Assembly (NCBI GenBank): GCA_030220185.1
Contig: JASPKZ010007286.1
Span: 248,001 to 312,000, forward strand
Origin: Diploptera punctata
Lineage: Eukaryota > Arthropoda > Insecta > Blattodea > Blaberidae
Length of the DNA stretch: 64,000 bases
Direction: 5' to 3'
The notes beneath the pieces are model-generated. The model was not told the DNA's origin and did no database searches. It saw nothing but the letters and a program-made list of their open reading frames with translations. Of the stretch, positions 18,671-28,735 are shown in pieces. Numbering within the stretch: position 1 is the stretch's first letter; every line of letters begins with the position of its first letter. The position numbers were made by a program, and so were the translations under genes.

Positions 18671-19006
18671 GTATGATTAAGAAAGTTTTCTTGGGCTTTC
18701 TGCATCATGGATTCAAGTTTGGCCTCTGGCCACCAATTCTGACATCTCAGCATGATCCCACATGCCATTTATCAAGGAATGATAAGTTCGAGTCACAGAT
18801 TTAGGTCTTATATAATTAGATACATACGGTCCATTGGCCCACAGCGAAAACTCTATGTATTTTATTATATAAGACCTAAACCTGTGACTCGAACTTATCA
18901 TTCCTTGATAATGGCATGTGGGATCATGCCGAAATGTCGCAATCAGTGGCAAGAGGCTGAACTTGAATCCAAGCCACGGAAAACTCAAGAAAACTTTCTT
19001 AATCAT
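18671..19006. repeat. Foldback with about 150-bp arms
   Basis: GATTAAGAAAGTTTTCTTGG...AAGGAATGATAAGTTCGAGT is mirrored by ACTCGAACTTATCATTCCTT...CAAGAAAACTTTCTTAATC, separated by a roughly 60-bp loop containing CATACGGTCCATTGGCCCAC. The arms differ at a dozen or more positions, so it is not recent. Both arms encode a similar short peptide (MACGIM..C.N.W.EA.LES), but no protein family is recognised. Confidence 0.7.
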
Positions 19007-19039
19007 ATATATATATATACTCTACTCCATGGTGCAACA

Positions 19040-19366
19040 GATTTATAAGTCCCTTGGCCTACCATATGGCTGCTGGCTTCACATTCACTTGTGTTAATCA
19101 CAGAGGCGGGTCATCATCCAGCCAGAATAGGGGTTAGCATGTGGTCAGCATGTTAAGCTCCCAGCCTATCTACCTGTTTTCTCAACCTGGTGCCGCTTCT
19201 TATTGTAGCTACCCAAAGTCCTCACAATGCTGGATGGGCATCAGTCACATACTGGGTGAAATTCCAAGAGAAAAATGTTTCCCCGTGGAGCCTCGAACCA
19301 GTACAAGTCTCATAGTTCTGCTTCATGGTATGATAGAATAAACTACTCATCTACCCGGGACATGCA
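19040..19366 (-). repeat. SINE C copy, diverged
   Basis: Minus-strand landmarks are CTCGAGGCTCCACGGGGAAA-like sequence, GTAGCTACAATAAGAAGCGG, CACCAGGTTGAGAAAACAG and ACACAAGTGAATGTGAAGCC, in the same order as in the 43674-44021 copy. The tRNA head is degraded. Confidence 0.65.
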
Positions 19367-19397
19367 TGTGAGTGTGTGTATAAATATAAATATATAT

Positions 19398-19570
19398 ATC
19401 CATTAATTAAATAAAAATAAAACTTAGTTTTATTTGATTTTCATATTTATATATTTATATTTTTTATATTTATAAATATGAAAATCAAATAAAACTACGT
19501 TTTATTTTTATTTAATTAATAAATATGGATTTTCATCAAGTAAACACCAACTTAATTGATTATATATATA
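19398..19570 (+). mobile_element. PLE-type hairpin with constant tail
   Basis: AATTAAATAAAAATAAAAC.TAGTTTTATTTG is mirrored across 19440-19500. It is followed by the tail ATGGATTTTCATCAAGTAAACACC and ATTGATTATA. The CAGCTGTTTCGGTACAC centre is missing, leaving a TA-rich loop. Confidence 0.65.
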
Positions 19571-19597
19571 TTCATCTTCTTGTATCTTGTAAGCATA

Positions 19598-19984
19598 TGC
19601 TTTCCCTTAACAGAGATTTAGGCGCTCTCCCCCTACAGGAAAGAATTTGAACCATACAAATTTAGTTACACTTGTTTTTGTATAGATGTCATTTGAGTGG
19701 TCTGTGGTCAGCGTTCTGCCTCATACTGACATCTAGAAAACCAAGATAGTACTAGGACGGGAAAATATGGTAAATTTTGCTTAGAGGCCTTTTCATTCAG
19801 GCTTAAGGATCTTTTACGAGCCTGAAAAACTTCAGACTTGGGACCCACAGCTTAAAGTCCCTCCTGGAGGACTTGCTCCTTGGATCTTTCCATCCTAAAA
19901 AATCCATCGACCCTGGCCGAGTTTGAACCTGCGACCCTCGGGACCAGAGGCAAGGAGCATAACCACTAGTCCACCGCGGCCGAT
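19598..19984 (-). repeat. SINE E, uninterrupted copy
   Basis: The minus strand starts with a tRNA-like head (CCGCGGTGGACTAGTGGTTA, then GGGTCGCAGGTTCAAACTCG) and passes CCATGGATT-like and GGAGGGACTTTAAGC blocks. It continues to TAGTACTATCTTGG..., CAGTATGAGGCAGAACGCTG and GGTTCAAATTCTTTCCTGTA. It provides an empty-site comparison for the copy at 25375-26088, which is split by a PLE hairpin. Confidence 0.7.
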
Positions 19985-20016
19985 ATATATATATATTCAT
20001 ACACATATTATATTTA

Positions 20017-20400
20017 TTAAACGATAAATAGTTTATGCATAAATTGAAGATAACCTAAAAAATTCATAAATATATAATTGAATAGTTGCCCTGAAAAGAG
20101 ATCCAACCCACAAAAATTCGAAAGTTGAATTTTTAGTGGATTAGCAATAAATCCGGAGAATATCATGGCATGGTGCATGTAAAAACTATCCTTGCTCTCT
20201 TCCTGACCCGTTTTATTTATTTTTAAAAGGTGGCATTCAAGCAAATAGTGATCTATATGTAACAAAATAGCGGAAGAAGTTAGTCAAGTCACAAATAGCT
20301 GTTAGATCTATTTTCGGGACAACTATTCAATTATAAGTATTATACAAAACTAAGATAATCAAATACAATTTTGTAAATAACTATTCTATGTAAATTTAAT
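20017..20400 (-). other. Possible LINE C-terminal zinc-knuckle remnant
   Basis: A minus-strand frame reads HIDHYLLECHLLKINKTGQE, which resembles the C..H..H.L..C..... end of RNase H-bearing LINE ORFs. No upstream domain or stop-free context supports it. Confidence 0.25.
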
Positions 20401-20439
20401 TACTACAATATAAAAGAAAATTAAGGAAAAAAACATTGT

Positions 20440-21500
20440 TCACTTCTTGCAACAATTAAAGAATATTTGTACCAATTTTGAAAAAGCATTCGACACAGTC
20501 AAGAGATCAAAACTCTTAAATATATTGGAAGACAGAAATGTACCAAATTTACTTCGGCAGAACATACAAAATATTTACAAAGACAACACCATAAAGATTA
20601 AATTAAATAACAGATTTTCTGAAGAAGGAATTATAAATCATGGTGTGAGACAAGGCTGCCCCCTATCCCCAACACTCTTTGCAATTTATATCAATGAAGT
20701 AATATGTTGCTGGAACAAAAAATATATATTTGGAATAAGAATATCAGAAAATAGAAAATTAAACACCATACTGTTTGCAGATGACCAAATAATAATAGCA
20801 AATTCCGAAGATAATCTACAGAAAGGTCTGTATGAACTTAACAAAATTACAGAAGAATATGGTTTGAAGGTATCTACAGAAAAAACAAAAATTATGGCAT
20901 TTCAAGGTGTAGATCCTGTCAGAAGTAAAATTGTACTGGACAATAAAAATTTTGGAGCAGGTGAATAATTTTACATATCTAGGATGCAATATCTCATATG
21001 AAGAAGAAAAGGATGTAAATGCATCTAAATTTTTAAGAATTTTAGAGTTAATAAATTCTATCTTCAAGCCACAGTTAGTCCAAAAGCATTCAAGATTAAA
21101 AATGTATAAAACACTGGCTCTTCCAACTCTTTTGTATGGTAGCGAAGTATAGACGTTGAAACAGAAGGATATACAGAGACTTAGATCTGCTGAAATGAGA
21201 TATCTTCGGAGGACTGCAGGATACACACTACTAGATCACAAAAAAAATGAAGACATCTTAGAAGAATTACACATGGAATCTTTAGAAAACAAAATTTCTG
21301 ATTATAAGTCAAGATGGATACAACATGTTCATCGAATGGAAGATCATAGGATACCCAAACAAATGTTAAGATATCAACCTGCAAGAAAAAGAAGACCAGG
21401 ACGTCCACTCAAAAGACTTTTGGATGGTGTTTCTCTTGAGGCTAAAACAGGTCAACAAAACGGCCTAAATTCGTGAATGTACTATGATGATGATGATGAT
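20440..21500 (+). pseudogene. LINE reverse transcriptase, largest RT remnant in the window
   Basis: Reads FEKAFDTVKRSKLLNILEDR (motif A region), then GIINHGVRQGCPLSPTLFAI (motif B) and LFADDQIIIANSEDNL (motif C, with the ADD catalytic aspartates). KVSTEKTKIMAFQG follows. A frameshift at about 20950 leads to FTYLGCNISYEEEKD and ALPTLLYGSEV. A TAG at about 21150 is followed by RTAGYTLLDHKKNEDILEEL, HRMEDHRIPKQMLRYQPARK and RRPGRPLKR. The 3' end runs into (ATG)n. The 5' endonuclease is missing. The palm motifs are intact, but the copy is dead. Confidence 0.88.
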
Positions 21501-21504
21501 TATT

Positions 21505-22270
21505 GTACCAATGACTGCATGAATTAAATCTATCTGTTCTTCAAATGTTTATATTAGAGTTAAATTAGGATAAAACTTTGAGGACTTTTGGGGTAATAAG
21601 AGAATTATATATTTACAAAATAATTCATAATTTTTTATTTAAATATAAGTCAAATTTCATAATGAACGTTGGAGAAAACAAATGACAGAGAAAGGCCTTG
21701 TTTTGTTGTGATTGTAGTAAGTTTGACCTTGTGTTGGTTTGACTCATCAAAACATAATAATTGCACTTCCTTTTTAATATAAGAATAAAAAGTAGATGGG
21801 AATCACTGAATTCTGGTAATATCATAATATTTCTGCTATTATAAGAACAGTAAAACAAATTAATGAAAGAAAAAACAATCCTGTGATACATGTTATAATA
21901 AATGCCTCATCTGAGATAATATCAATTAAAAGTTTACTATAATCTTACAAGAAAAAACTGAACCTACTCCACTAACAACTCCATTTGAGGATGTTCACAT
22001 ATTTTTATTACATTTAAAAATTGGGAACATATTAACGAATGTAATTTGAAAATGAATTTTAAGTGGTTGGTAGAAAAAACAATTCATATAATTATTACAG
22101 TAGATGACAGCACAAGAGTCATGTGATTAGCATTATGTAACATGTCAACCTTAGTTTTAGTTTCCATAATCAAATTTTGCTACTTCTCAAATGAAATAGC
22201 TACTTGTTGTTGTCATGAGACTGATTAAGGGGACTTCTTTTAGGTTGATAATGTCATATACATTTTGGAA
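21505..22270. other. Intron 2 stretch, nothing recognised
   Basis: AT-rich sequence with no supported exon, transposase or SINE head. Confidence 0.35.
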
Positions 22271-22289
22271 AGACAAGGCAAAAGTAATA

Positions 22290-22395
22290 GAATAGAATAA
22301 AATAGATTTATTTAGCCTGGTGGAGTTAAGGCCATGTGACCTTCTCTTCCACTCACCAGGACAAACATATGTTACATATAAATACAAAAAATTAC
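22290..22395 (-). repeat. CR1/jockey-like LINE 3' UTR fragment
   Basis: The minus strand reads CCTGGTGAGTGGAAGAGAAG...GGCCTTAACTCCACCAGGCT followed by AAATAAATC, the same 3' UTR stem as 12712-12770. Coding sequence is absent. Confidence 0.6.
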
Positions 22396-22534
22396 AATAA
22401 TAGTCATACTAAATAGTCATACTGTCAAATTGAATAATAATGAAAATAATGTGTAATAATACAATAAAATTAAATACAATTAAAATTAAATTAATGATAG
22501 AATGAATACAGAAAGGAATAACTGATCAGGTAAT

Positions 22535-22960
22535 CAGCACGGGGAATCTTAAAATAATTACGATATACATTTATAATTATTTTTCATTTTACTTGTTCAA
22601 CTAATCATACAAAATACATTAATTTTCGTCTTTCAGCTCATTTATGCCAAGGAAATTGGGATGAGTAGATTCCCAGACAATGCCGGGTAAAAGTATGGGG
22701 TATCTAAAATATAATTACGACATACATTTTTCCATTTACTTATTTAACTAAACATAAAACACATTAATATTCGAATTTCAGCTCATTTATGTCAAGAAGA
22801 TTGGGATAAGTAGTTTCCTGGGCAACGCCGGGTAATCAGCACGGGATATCTAAAAAATATAAATTTATAATTATCTTTCCTCTTACTTATTCAACTAAAC
22901 ATAAAAGCACATTAAGTTTCATTTATTTAGGCGTAGCAGCGAACGCCGGGTATTAGCTAG
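22535..22960 (+). mobile_element. Helitron-like 3' end with three tandem units
   Basis: Ends in GCGTAGCAGCGAACGC (stem GCGT/ACGC, 22931-22946), then CGGGTATTAGCTAG and T. A short GC-rich hairpin about 10 nt before a CTRR end next to T is the Helitron 3' signature. Upstream are three direct repeats of about 120-150 bp, each running from AATCAGCACGGG or equivalent through AACTAA.CATA and TTTCAGCTCATTTATG to AACGCCGGGTA. No Rep/helicase coding is visible, so it is a non-autonomous or truncated copy. Confidence 0.65.
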
Positions 22961-23049
22961 TGCTATATAAAACCTTGGATGTTAAAGCATCTATAAATAA
23001 GAATGAACTAGATAATAATAATAATTTCTCTTTCTCTAAGAACATCGTC

Positions 23050-23255
23050 AATTACAGTCATGGATTAGGCCATTGACTTGTTCCACTGCAGGTTAGAAAT
23101 CGATTCCTCCATCACTTCTTTGGTCTTCCTGGGTCTCTTCGCCCTGTGGGTCTGCGGTTGAATACCTTCAGAGGTAAGTGTATTCTTTGGCATTCTAAGG
23201 AGGTGTTCATGCCAATTATTTTGGTATATTTGGATGGTTTCAGTTATTGCTGATG
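23050..23255 (-). pseudogene. LINE C-terminal fragment
   Basis: Reads ITETIQIYQNNWHEHLLRMP, KNTLTSEGIQPQTHRAKRPR and KTKEVMEESISNLQWNKSMA. The YQ..W.EHL.RMP pattern matches the end of LINE ORF2 such as 46838-47140. It abuts a tRNA-cored unit at 23262. Confidence 0.65.
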
Positions 23256-23261
23256 TATAAA

Positions 23262-23440
23262 TTATATTTGAAGAGAAAAATTTTTGCCTAGACCGAGACT
23301 CAAACCCGGGACCTTTGGCTTTCTGGGCCAAATGCTCTACCAACTAAGCTACCGAGGCGAGTTGCGATCTAGACACACATTTTCCTCTTATATACGTTGT
23401 AATTCCCTTGTGGCAAATGCTATGAAGCCATTGCTTCTAT
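23262..23440 (-). mobile_element. tRNA-cored unit
   Basis: Minus body about 23287-23361 (CGCCTCGGTAGCTTAGTTGG...GTCTAGGC). It has the TTGAAGAGAAAAATTT arm on one side, and ACACATTTTCCTCTTATATACG followed by linker on the other. Several substitutions lie in the T and D arms. Confidence 0.65.
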
Positions 23441-23477
23441 CTTTGCAAATAAACCCAGTAAGATAGCATAGTTTAAT

Positions 23478-24055
23478 TATCATCTTCTTACGGCACGACA
23501 ATTTCAAAAGTGAAAGTTTTGACCTTCTGAACAATTATCCTCCATGCCAAACTGTCTCTTGCCATACTGAAATTAGTAACTTTCATTTTCCTTAGATCGT
23601 TCATTGTGTCATCCTCCCATCTGATCTTTGGTCTTCCTACAGCTCTGCCTCCTATAGGTTTCCATTTGTAGAGTTTTTTGACCAGTCTCTGATCAACTAT
23701 TCTTATCAAATGTCCAAGCCAACCAATTCTGAGAGATCTTATATGGTTTACTATGTTCTGATTTTTTATTAATTTGTTTAGTTCATTATTTGTTTTGATT
23801 CTCCAACAGTTATCAGTACCTCTATTTGGTCCAAAAATTCTTCTTAAAATTTTTCTTTCAAAAATTAGTGATTTCTCTTTTAATGTTTCTTTTAGGATCC
23901 AAGTAGCATAGTTTAATAAAAAAATATAATTCTTTTTGAATACTAATGGGTAGAAAAATACACTTCCTTTTTTAAAAATGTACCATAACTGGCAGGTGGA
24001 CAACTTTGGTTGTTTTGTTGAGCCTGAGACCAGTAGAAGCATTTTGCTCAATCAA
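23478..24055 (-). pseudogene. LINE ORF2 C-terminal fragment
   Basis: Reads LKEKSLIFERKILRRIFGPN, then NHIRSLRIGWLGHLIRIVDQ, LVKKLYKWKPIGGRAVGRPK, IRWEDDTMNDLRKMKV and LAWRIIVQKVKTFTFEIVVP. WLGHL.R and GRPK.RWEDD are standard for the group. The 5' end is degenerate (WILKET instead of YGSETWVLKET). A longer sibling is at 50810-51490. Confidence 0.8.
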
Positions 24056-24265
24056 TAATATAATTTCCTCTTATCAGATACAGTTTCAGTTATACAATTG
24101 AAACTGGTGGCATGTAACTGCACTAAATATAGGAAACATTTCTCTCGTTGTACAAAATCAAATAACGATAAGCACAGCAGAATAGAGGAAGCATACTCGG
24201 TCCGGTTTTATTGTGAATAAAACCAATACTGAGAGAAATTTCAAGAAATTCTAATTTCTACATAC

Positions 24266-24343
24266 CTTATTCTGATCCACCCAGTAAAGATAAAAGCCAT
24301 TTTTATCAACTCGTAAAGTAACAGGTGTTCCAACACCAGAATC
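24266..24343 (-). CDS. Plc21C: PLC-beta exon 2 (start of PH domain)
   Basis: Twenty-six codons, phase 0 at both ends, between a TTTGTTTCAG acceptor and an AAG/GTATGT donor. It encodes DSGVGTPVTLRVDKNGFYLY and then WVDQNK. The pattern of small residues, VTLRVD and GFYLYW is the first beta-strands of the PLC-beta PH domain, which binds Rac/Gq-associated membrane partners in this family. It joins exon 1 (KWDE) and exon 3 (ELDTLDV) without a frame break. The exon sits alone between LINE debris (23478-24055) and a pair of tRNA-cored units (24513-25110). Confidence 0.93.
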
Positions 24344-24512
24344 CTGAAACAAAAAAATAATAATCACAAATTAAATACAAATGAAAAAAAAACTTGTGTT
24401 ACCATTATTCTACATTTATTTTGCTAAAAACATCAGCAATTGTAAATTTATACACTAATTGCTATTTTTGTGATGTTTTTATTATTCATTTCATACATCT
24501 CAATGATGGATA

Positions 24513-25110
24513 AATCATAATTGAAGAGAAAAATTATAAGCTCAGATTGGGGCTTGAACCCAGGACCTTTCACAGTCTAGGCAAATGCTCTACCGAGTGA
24601 GCTACCTGAGCAAGTTCCAATCTAAATGCAAATTTTTCTCTTATTTACATTGTTAATTCCCATACACCAAATGCTATGAAACCTTTAATTCTATCTTGTA
24701 AATGGTGGCTTCTTTATTGAGAAGACATTTAATTGGGAATTTTACATTACATTATAAAGCCCCAGTCTGAGCATATAATTTTTCTCTTCAAATTTAATTT
24801 ATCCATCAATGAGATGTATGAAATGAATAACAAAAACATCAAAAGAAGCCATACTGGCTTTATAATGTAATGTAAAATTCCCAATTAAATGTCTTCTTAA
24901 TAAAGAAGCCACCATTTGCAAGATAAAAGCAAAGGTTTCATAGCATTTGGTGCACGGGAATTAACAGTGTATATAAGAGAAAAATGTTTGCATTTAGATT
25001 GGAACTTGCTCAGAAAGATCACTCGGTAGAGCATTCACCTAGATTACAAAAGGTCCTGGGTTCAAGCCCCAGTCTAAGCATATAATTTTTCTCTTCAAAT
25101 ATAATATATT
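24513..25110. mobile_element. Inverted pair of tRNA-cored units with shared linker
   Basis: Minus body about 24541-24615 and plus body about 25005-25078 (GCTCAGAAAGATCACTCGGTAGAGC...CCCCAGTCTAAGC) face each other. Outer arms are TTGAAGAGAAAAATTATA. The linker CTTTATTGAGAAGACATTTA..., with TTTATAATGTAATGTAAAAT, is itself duplicated inverted at 24700-24780 and 24845-24960. The tRNA-like body differs from the 3129-type, although the linker is recognisably the same. Confidence 0.7.
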
Positions 25111-25111
25111 T

Positions 25112-25200
25112 TAATCAATTGAGTTGGTGTTTACTTGATGAAAATCCATATTTATTAATTAAATAAAAATAAAACTTATAGTTTTATTTGATTTTCATAT
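25112..25200 (-). mobile_element. PLE-type tail and arm, truncated
   Basis: AATCAATTGAGTTGGTGTTT, ACTTGATGAAAATCCATATT and ATTAAATAAAAATAAAACTTATAG are the reverse of the constant tail seen at 25700-25755. The hairpin is cut short at about 25200. Confidence 0.65.
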
Positions 25201-25374
25201 GGTAATAGTACTACAAATGGTAATTAGTACCAGCGTTATTATGACTCAACTGTCATGTATCATATCACACAAAATTCTTTATATTTCGGACTGAAATTAA
25301 CTGCACATATATTAGAATGCATGTGGAGTCAAACGATGCACTTTTGATTCTTATTTTTTTTTTGTAAGCCCTTG

Positions 25375-26088
25375 TTTCCCTCAACAAGATTTAGGCACTT
25401 GCCCCCTAGAGGGAAGAAATTGAACCATACTAATTTATTAATTAAATAAAAATAAAACGTAGTTTTATTTGATTTTCATATTTATTATATAATTCAGTGA
25501 CAGCTGTTTCGGTACACTGTACCTTCTTCAGGTGTACCGAAACAGCTGTCACTGAATTATATAATATTTATATTTCATATTTATTATATAATTCAGTGAC
25601 AGCTGTTTCTGTACACTGTACCTTCTTCAGGTGTACCGAAACAGCTGTCACTGAATTATATAATAAATATGAAAATCAAATAAAACTACGTTTTATTTTT
25701 ATTTAATTAATAAATATGGATTTTCATCAAGTAAACACCAACTCAATTGATTATACATACTAATTTAGTTACACTTGTTTTCATATAGATGTCATTGGTG
25801 CGGCACGTGGTCAGCATTCCGCCTCATACTGACATCTAGGAAACCAAGGTAGTACTAGGATGGGAAAATTCAATAAATTTTGCTTAGAGGCCTTCTTATT
25901 CAGGATTAAAGATCTTTTACGAGCCTGAAAAATCTTCAGACTCAAGACCCATGGCTTAAAGTCCCTCCCGGAGGACTTGCTCCTTGGATTTTTCCATCCT
26001 AAAAAATCCATGGACCCTGGCCGGGTTTGAACCCGTGACCCTCGGGACCAGAGGGAAAGACCATAACCACTAGTCCACCGCGGCCGAT
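25375..26088 (-). repeat. SINE E copy split by a PLE hairpin
   Basis: Minus-strand head at 26088 (CCGCGGTGGACTAGTGGTTA; GGGTCACGGGTTCAAACCCG) and body match 19598-19984. The copy is interrupted at 25438-25755, where CATACTAATTTA is duplicated. Confidence 0.75.
25438..25755 (+). mobile_element. PLE-type double hairpin with tail and 12-bp duplication
   Basis: Flanked by CATACTAATTTA at 25426-25437 and 25756-25767. Two successive copies of TTCAGTGACAGCTGTTTCGG...CTTCTTCAGGTGTACCGAAA with its mirror form a tandem of hairpins. The constant tail ATTTTCATCAAGTAAACACC and ATTGATTATA ends the insert. The 19598-19984 SINE shows the site without it. Confidence 0.85.
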
Positions 26089-26334
26089 TTTATTCTTATA
26101 TAAGTAAAAATATATTCTATTTCACTCAAATCATGGACGACCATTTTTTTACGCAGGTCTTGTCACCATGACATCTTGTAGTAGAATCTCTACATTGAGA
26201 AATATATCATTCCCACAATCCTTCATTTCAAATTAAGACATTTAAATCTGATTGGTCACAAACCTGGTCTATAAGTACTATTGGTTGACTCACATCCAAG
26301 TTATCCAATCTCTTTAAAGTACATGTAACCAACA

Positions 26335-26945
26335 TATACAAGAGAAAACAGCAGCAGCCACAAGAGCAATCTACAACATAAAAAATCTAGCTCGACTGTC
26401 ACTACCCACGGCCATGATATAATTCGATACAAAGATATCTTCAATCATAACATACGGCACAGACATTATATGGGAGAAACTGTCACTTAGCAATCTTGAA
26501 AGGATAGAGACGGTTGAGGCACGTTTCCAGAGAGTGGCTCTAAGGGTGGGGAAAATAATCCCGTCGAGACTTGTATATGAACTTGCAAGACAGTCGTTCT
26601 ATGCAGAAGATCTGAGGATGAAACAACTTCTGCCAACTACCGGCCCCTACACAGAACTCGTACACCGAAGCAAATTGAAGAAGAGGGAGATAAACCTTGA
26701 TTTCTATGCTACGGGAGCCATGATAGAGAGGAACTGGACAAAAGCTAACCAGGACCAGCGACATGTTGTAACACGTTATGCTGTGCACAGTTTTCATCAC
26801 AAAGTGTGTGAAAACAAGAAGTACCACGACCCAAATGAAAAATGTATATGTGCTTTGTGTGGCCACATATGCGAACAATACCACGTACCGAAGTGCCCAA
26901 AGAACACAAAAACACTAAACAAATATAGCAAATTTTTTATTATTG
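26335..26945 (+). pseudogene. LINE ORF2 C-terminus (jockey/R1-like)
   Basis: Upstream broken frames give ATRAIYNIKNLARLSLPTAM and IWEKLSLSNLERIETVEARF. The open part reads RVALRVGKIIPSRLVYELAR, QSFYAEDLRMKQLLPTTGPY, RHVVTRYAVHSFHHKVCENK and CICALCGHICEQYHVPKCPK. C..CG..C..YH...C is the zinc-knuckle end typical of non-LTR ORF2. One in-frame stop lies near 26421. It merges into a truncated tRNA-cored arm at 26950-27000. Confidence 0.75.
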
Positions 26946-27002
26946 ATTTCGTACATCTCAATGATGGATAAATCATATTTGAAGAGAAAGATTATAATCC
27001 AG

Positions 27003-27790
27003 CTGGGAGGATTTTTTTTAGGAGAGTATTACTTTCAGCTCATACTACTATAGTATCAAATTTAAAGGCATGTACATTTTTATCTTATTGTGTAAAATAT
27101 TAAAACTAAAAACTAAAAAATAAATAATAGTTTTAAAAAAACTAAAACAACATGCTTTATTAGAAAACCGAACTCAAAAATGAAAAATAATTTTAATTTC
27201 CAACACGCTTGGGATAAATTTAAAGTGGTCAACAAAAAATCATCTCCAACACATATAGAATAAAACTAGAATTATCAACAAAAAGAAAATAATTTTACCA
27301 TCAAAAGCGTGGGGTGCTCTATATCAATTAATATATTTGATAATAAACAGATATCGGTAAAAGTAAAGTCTCTAAGAAGAACATGTAAAAATCATAAAAA
27401 GCACCCCACGCTTTTGATGGTAAAATTATTTTCTTTTTGTTGATAATTCTAGTTTTATTCTATATGTGTTGGAGATGATTTTTTGTTGACCACTTTAAAT
27501 TTATCCCAAGCGTGTTGGAAATTAAAATTATTTTTCATTTTTGAGTTCGGTTTTCTAATAAAGTGTGCTGTTTTAGTTTTTTAAAACTATTATTTATTTT
27601 TTATTTTTTAGTTTTAATATTTTACAGAATAAGATAAGAATGTAAATATATTTAAATTCCATACTATTGTAATATGAGCTAAAAGTATTACTTCTTCTAA
27701 AAAAAAAATCCTCCCCAGCCGGACTCGAACCAGCGACCTATGGATTACTGAAATTATATACTACTAGTTCACCGCTCTACCAACTGAGCT
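27003..27790. mobile_element. Large foldback (about 320-bp arms) bounded by a tRNA-Tyr-like sequence
   Basis: Left arm 27010-27345 and right arm 27398-27715 are close mirror images (for example TTACCATCAAAAGCGTGGGG with CCCCACGCTTTTGATGGTAA), separated by a loop of about 55 bp. The right arm runs into a minus-strand tRNA-like body at 27715-27790. Reading it gives AGCTCAGTTGGTAGAGCGGT, GAACTAGTAGTA, an inserted TATAATTTCA, AATCCATAGGTCGCTGGTTC and GAGTCCGGC. This fits an intron-bearing tRNA-Tyr (GTA). The left arm begins with the matching AGCTGGGAGGATT, so the tRNA edge belongs to the repeat. Confidence 0.75.
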
Positions 27791-27844
27791 CTTACAAAGA
27801 ATGACTACAACGTCGACAAGTCCATAACCTATTATACCAGTTTT

Positions 27845-28255
27845 AATTTTATTTATTTTCTGATGATTCTGGCCAGGAATTTAGAAATAAAATATGAAAT
27901 TATTGTAGTGTCACGGCTCCTTTACAAGTATACAAAGTTTCAAGTCGATCCAATGTTTCTAAGTGGGTGAAAATCGTGTTCAAAGATTCCGTTACTTAAA
28001 TACAAAGACACTTTTTTTGATTTCATGATGATTCTGGCTAGGATTTTAGAAAATGAATATGAAATTATTGTATTAATAAGGGAAGAACATTTATTTTTAT
28101 TTCACTATTTTCAATTATTATATTTAACAACTTTTTAGGTCTATTCCCATACATTTTTACGGGTCCTTTACAAGTATACAAAATTTCAAGTCGATCCAAT
28201 TATTTGAAGTGGGTGAAAAACACATTGAAAGATTCAGTTACATAGATAGATAGAG
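27845..28255 (+). repeat. Two direct repeats of a transposon-end sequence
   Basis: TGATGATTCTGGCCAGGAAT...TTACAAGTATACAAAGTTTC and AAGTCGATCCAAT...GTGGGTGAAAA...GATTCCGTTAC occur at 27862-27995 and again at 28025-28240. The second copy is expanded by about 80 bp. It is followed by GCTAATATAAAGCGTGTAAA. The arrangement recalls internal repeats near Helitron or MITE ends, but no terminus could be fixed. Confidence 0.5.
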
Positions 28256-28370
28256 GTCAAGCTAATATAAAGCGTGTAAAAAGGGTAGGTGATAAACTAC
28301 ACCCTTGTCTTACACCTCTATTTATTAAAATTGGTTCGGTCTTTGATGTGCCTAGTTGTTAAAGATAATA
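28255..28370 (-). pseudogene. LINE RT motif-B fragment
   Basis: The minus strand reads GTSKTEPILINRGVRQGCSL and SPTLFTRFI. GVRQGC.LSPTLF is RT motif B. Nothing else of the ORF is recognisable. Confidence 0.6.
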
Positions 28371-28589
28371 ATGTTTAAAAATAAAAATACTACCTACCTC
28401 TAATATCTAGTCACAATATATACGCTTATACAATGTTTAACTTACGTAATCAAGAGCTTTGCTAAACCTTAAAACAAATGATGACACATAATTTAAGTGT
28501 TTGATCCACCAATAACATTAAAGCATAAATTCTTTATCACCATGTTATGCTTTGCTAGTGCTACAAGGTGTCTAAACCTTTAGGCTCAA

Positions 28590-28720
28590 AATTATAAATA
28601 AGCTCCAAATGTTAGCATATAAATTTAAATTAATAGCCAATAGATATAATTGTGAAATATCAATAAATAAGTCAAAAGTAATGGCATTTATTGGTAAATA
28701 TGGAATTAGATCAAAAATGG
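28590..28720 (+). pseudogene. LINE RT fragment
   Basis: Reads MLAYKFKLIANRYNCEISIN then KSKVMAFIGKYGIRSKM, the segment after the FADD motif (compare 20870-20930). It is abruptly joined to the opposite-strand LINE at 28736. Confidence 0.6.
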
Positions 28721-28735
28721 TTGGTTGGTTGGTAT

